Of a stretch of DNA of 64,000 bases, positions 62,738 through 64,000 are shown one piece after another. The notes under the pieces were generated by a model. The model was given only the letters and a program-made list of their open reading frames with translations, did no database searches and had not been told where the DNA came from. Location: assembly GCA_963575645.1 (NCBI GenBank), contig OY754473.1, positions 4,650,001 through 4,714,000 of the forward strand. The letters are read 5' to 3'. Source of the stretch: Xanthostigma xanthostigma. Lineage: Eukaryota > Arthropoda > Insecta > Raphidioptera > Raphidiidae. Numbering within the stretch: position 1 is the first letter of the stretch; every line of letters begins with the position of its first letter. The position numbers and the translations under genes were made by a program.

Positions 62738-63540
62738 CAGTGATATCTCTCTTAAGCGGACACCTTCGGGACTATTAAAATATGTCCGCCTAAGAGAGGT
62801 GTCCGCGTATGGGAAAAAATAAAAAACACATATTATTATGTATGTAGATACATACATACTACATAATATGTATATACATATTTTTTATTTACATAATAGG
62901 GTAGAATTTTATTGTTTTCTCATATACATTAATATGCATACCTACGTATGAAATCAAAAAATCAAACATAAAAAGTATAACTTAGTTGGCTTGAAAAAAT
63001 CAATTATGGTAGTTTGACGCGTATTAGTTTTAAGCACGTTTTCTTGAAAATGTAATTCCAAGTCAGATAACATCTGCATTGCTGTTGAATCTCCTTTAGT
63101 TTTGGCAAATTCTGTAATTGTTTTCAACATACCAATGGCCTGCTGATAACTTATAGCATTAGATTGATCAGTTATGGTTATTTCTTCATCGGATTCGTCA
63201 GATTCAACTAACGTCAGGTTGTCGCCTTTTTTACAATTTTGTTAAAAGAGGTGTCATCATCATCTTCCACTAATAAGTTATTATCGATGGTAATGAGTTC
63301 GCCTAAATATTTTTTTTATAGTGCAACGTGTTGCAACATTTTTAATTTTGTGTCCGTTTAAGAGAGAATTTTACAAGTTTTGTACTTAAATATTGCGTCC
63401 GCGTCCGCCCAAGAGAGAGTCCGCTCAAGAGAGATTATGTCTTATGGAATTCTCTTGTACTTCATTCCGGACTATCACATAGTGTCCGCCTAATAGAGCT
63501 GTCCGCTTATTAGAGGTGTCCGTTATGAGAGGTTACACTG
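62738..63540 (-). mobile_element. Tigger element keeping the transposase C-terminus
   Basis: It begins CAGTGATATCTCTC and ends GAGAGGTTACACTG, both next to TA. Multiple 'gtccgcctaagaga' motifs are subterminal. The minus-strand remnant at 62,954-63,310 is the tail of a pogo-type transposase. Confidence 0.8.
62954..63310 (-). pseudogene. Tigger transposase C-terminal remnant
   Basis: Minus-strand frames read an acidic linker (LLVEDDDDTSFNKIVKK), then after a frame change near 63,232 'LVESDESDEEITITDQSNAI', 'QAIGMLKTITEFAKTKGD' and the ending 'RQTTIIDFFKP'. The Q-T-T-I-x-D-F-F ending is typical of Tigger transposases. The DNA-binding and DDE domains are deleted. Stop TGA at 62,954. Confidence 0.75.
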
Positions 63541-63638
63541 TATAAAACGATAGGCAATTATTAGCTATCCGGCGGCCAAAATCCGGACTCTCATAGCTCT
63601 CTCTTCTGGCCCGCAAAATAAACAAGGTAGGTACAGTA

Positions 63639-63948
63639 CGCGCCACGGATCTGTACAGAAGTTAGTCACAAACAGCGTCGCAAAGGCACATTTTAGAGCC
63701 GCTGAGACTCCCACCACCTCTCAGCTACCTGAACGGAACGTGCGCTCGTCGGTGATTGGCCGTGATAGCTCGTTGCCATTATCACTTGTCGCTTTCCTGC
63801 TTTAAATTACAGTCGAGTACGCTATTGTCAAGTTGTTATTGCTATTTTAGTTTTGCTGAGTTGCGAGTTTGTAGCTTTTCAACAGACTGTACAAGCTCAA
63901 GCCCGCATTCGCATCTAACTTCCGAGCCTTTTATTTTCGTGGCGCGTA
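63639..63948 (+). mobile_element. 310-bp MITE family, copy 5
   Basis: Same family and orientation as copy 1. The frame at 63,756-63,977 is a translation of the repeat. Confidence 0.78.
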
Positions 63949-64000
63949 AGTGCTTGTATAGCTGCGAAATTTTTTGAAGTGCCGCCATTAAAAGAGGGCA

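Overview
The window looks like eukaryotic, most likely insect, nuclear DNA. It is AT-rich, its genes are split by GT-AG introns, and it is crowded with non-autonomous Helitrons, hAT, pogo/Tigger, PIF/Harbinger and TTAA-flanked elements. No prokaryotic operon, rRNA, CRISPR or virus was recognised. Species cannot be named from the sequence alone.

Host genes. (1) A multi-Kazal protease-inhibitor-type gene runs on the + strand from 33,805 to 46,368. It has eight exons here and nine Kazal domains, and its signal-peptide end lies outside or unseen upstream. (2) An ethanolaminephosphotransferase gene (EPT1/SELENOI family) runs on the - strand from 58,088 down to 51,853. Seven exons carry almost the whole protein; only the short first coding exon is missing. 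These two genes converge tail to tail about 5.5 kb apart. (3) A probable 3'-terminal coding exon of an unrecognised protein with an acidic tail lies on the - strand at 24,031-24,396. All splice phases of genes 1 and 2 were checked by hand and join in frame.

Layout. 1-24 kb is repeat-dominated: tRNA-Lys-bearing Helitrons, an array of six Helitron 5' ends at 11.36-12.2 kb, a 731-bp foldback at 18.2 kb, a Helitron interrupted by a TTAA element at 20.3 kb, and several hAT elements with intact 8-bp target duplications. 24-31.9 kb has the terminal exon, nested insertions, a TIR element with a THAP-type reading frame, a 154-bp tandem array and two abutting palindromes. 33.8-46.4 kb is the Kazal gene. 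Its introns hold a collapsed Harbinger element, a hAT element, four tandem arrays and a nested pair of repeats. 46.4-51.8 kb holds a TIR element with a SAP-type exon and a tandem array of about 450 bp. 51.8-58.1 kb is EPT1. 58-64 kb has another Helitron, two pogo-type elements (one retaining the tail of a transposase), three copies of one 310-bp MITE and a second pair of abutting hairpins.

The main interest is structural: intact target-site duplications, empty-site comparisons that prove nesting, repeated Helitron 5' termini, tRNA-like modules inside Helitrons, small domain-bearing exons (THAP, SAP, MADF, HTH) inside TIR elements, and an in-frame TGA near the end of EPT1 where vertebrate orthologues encode selenocysteine.
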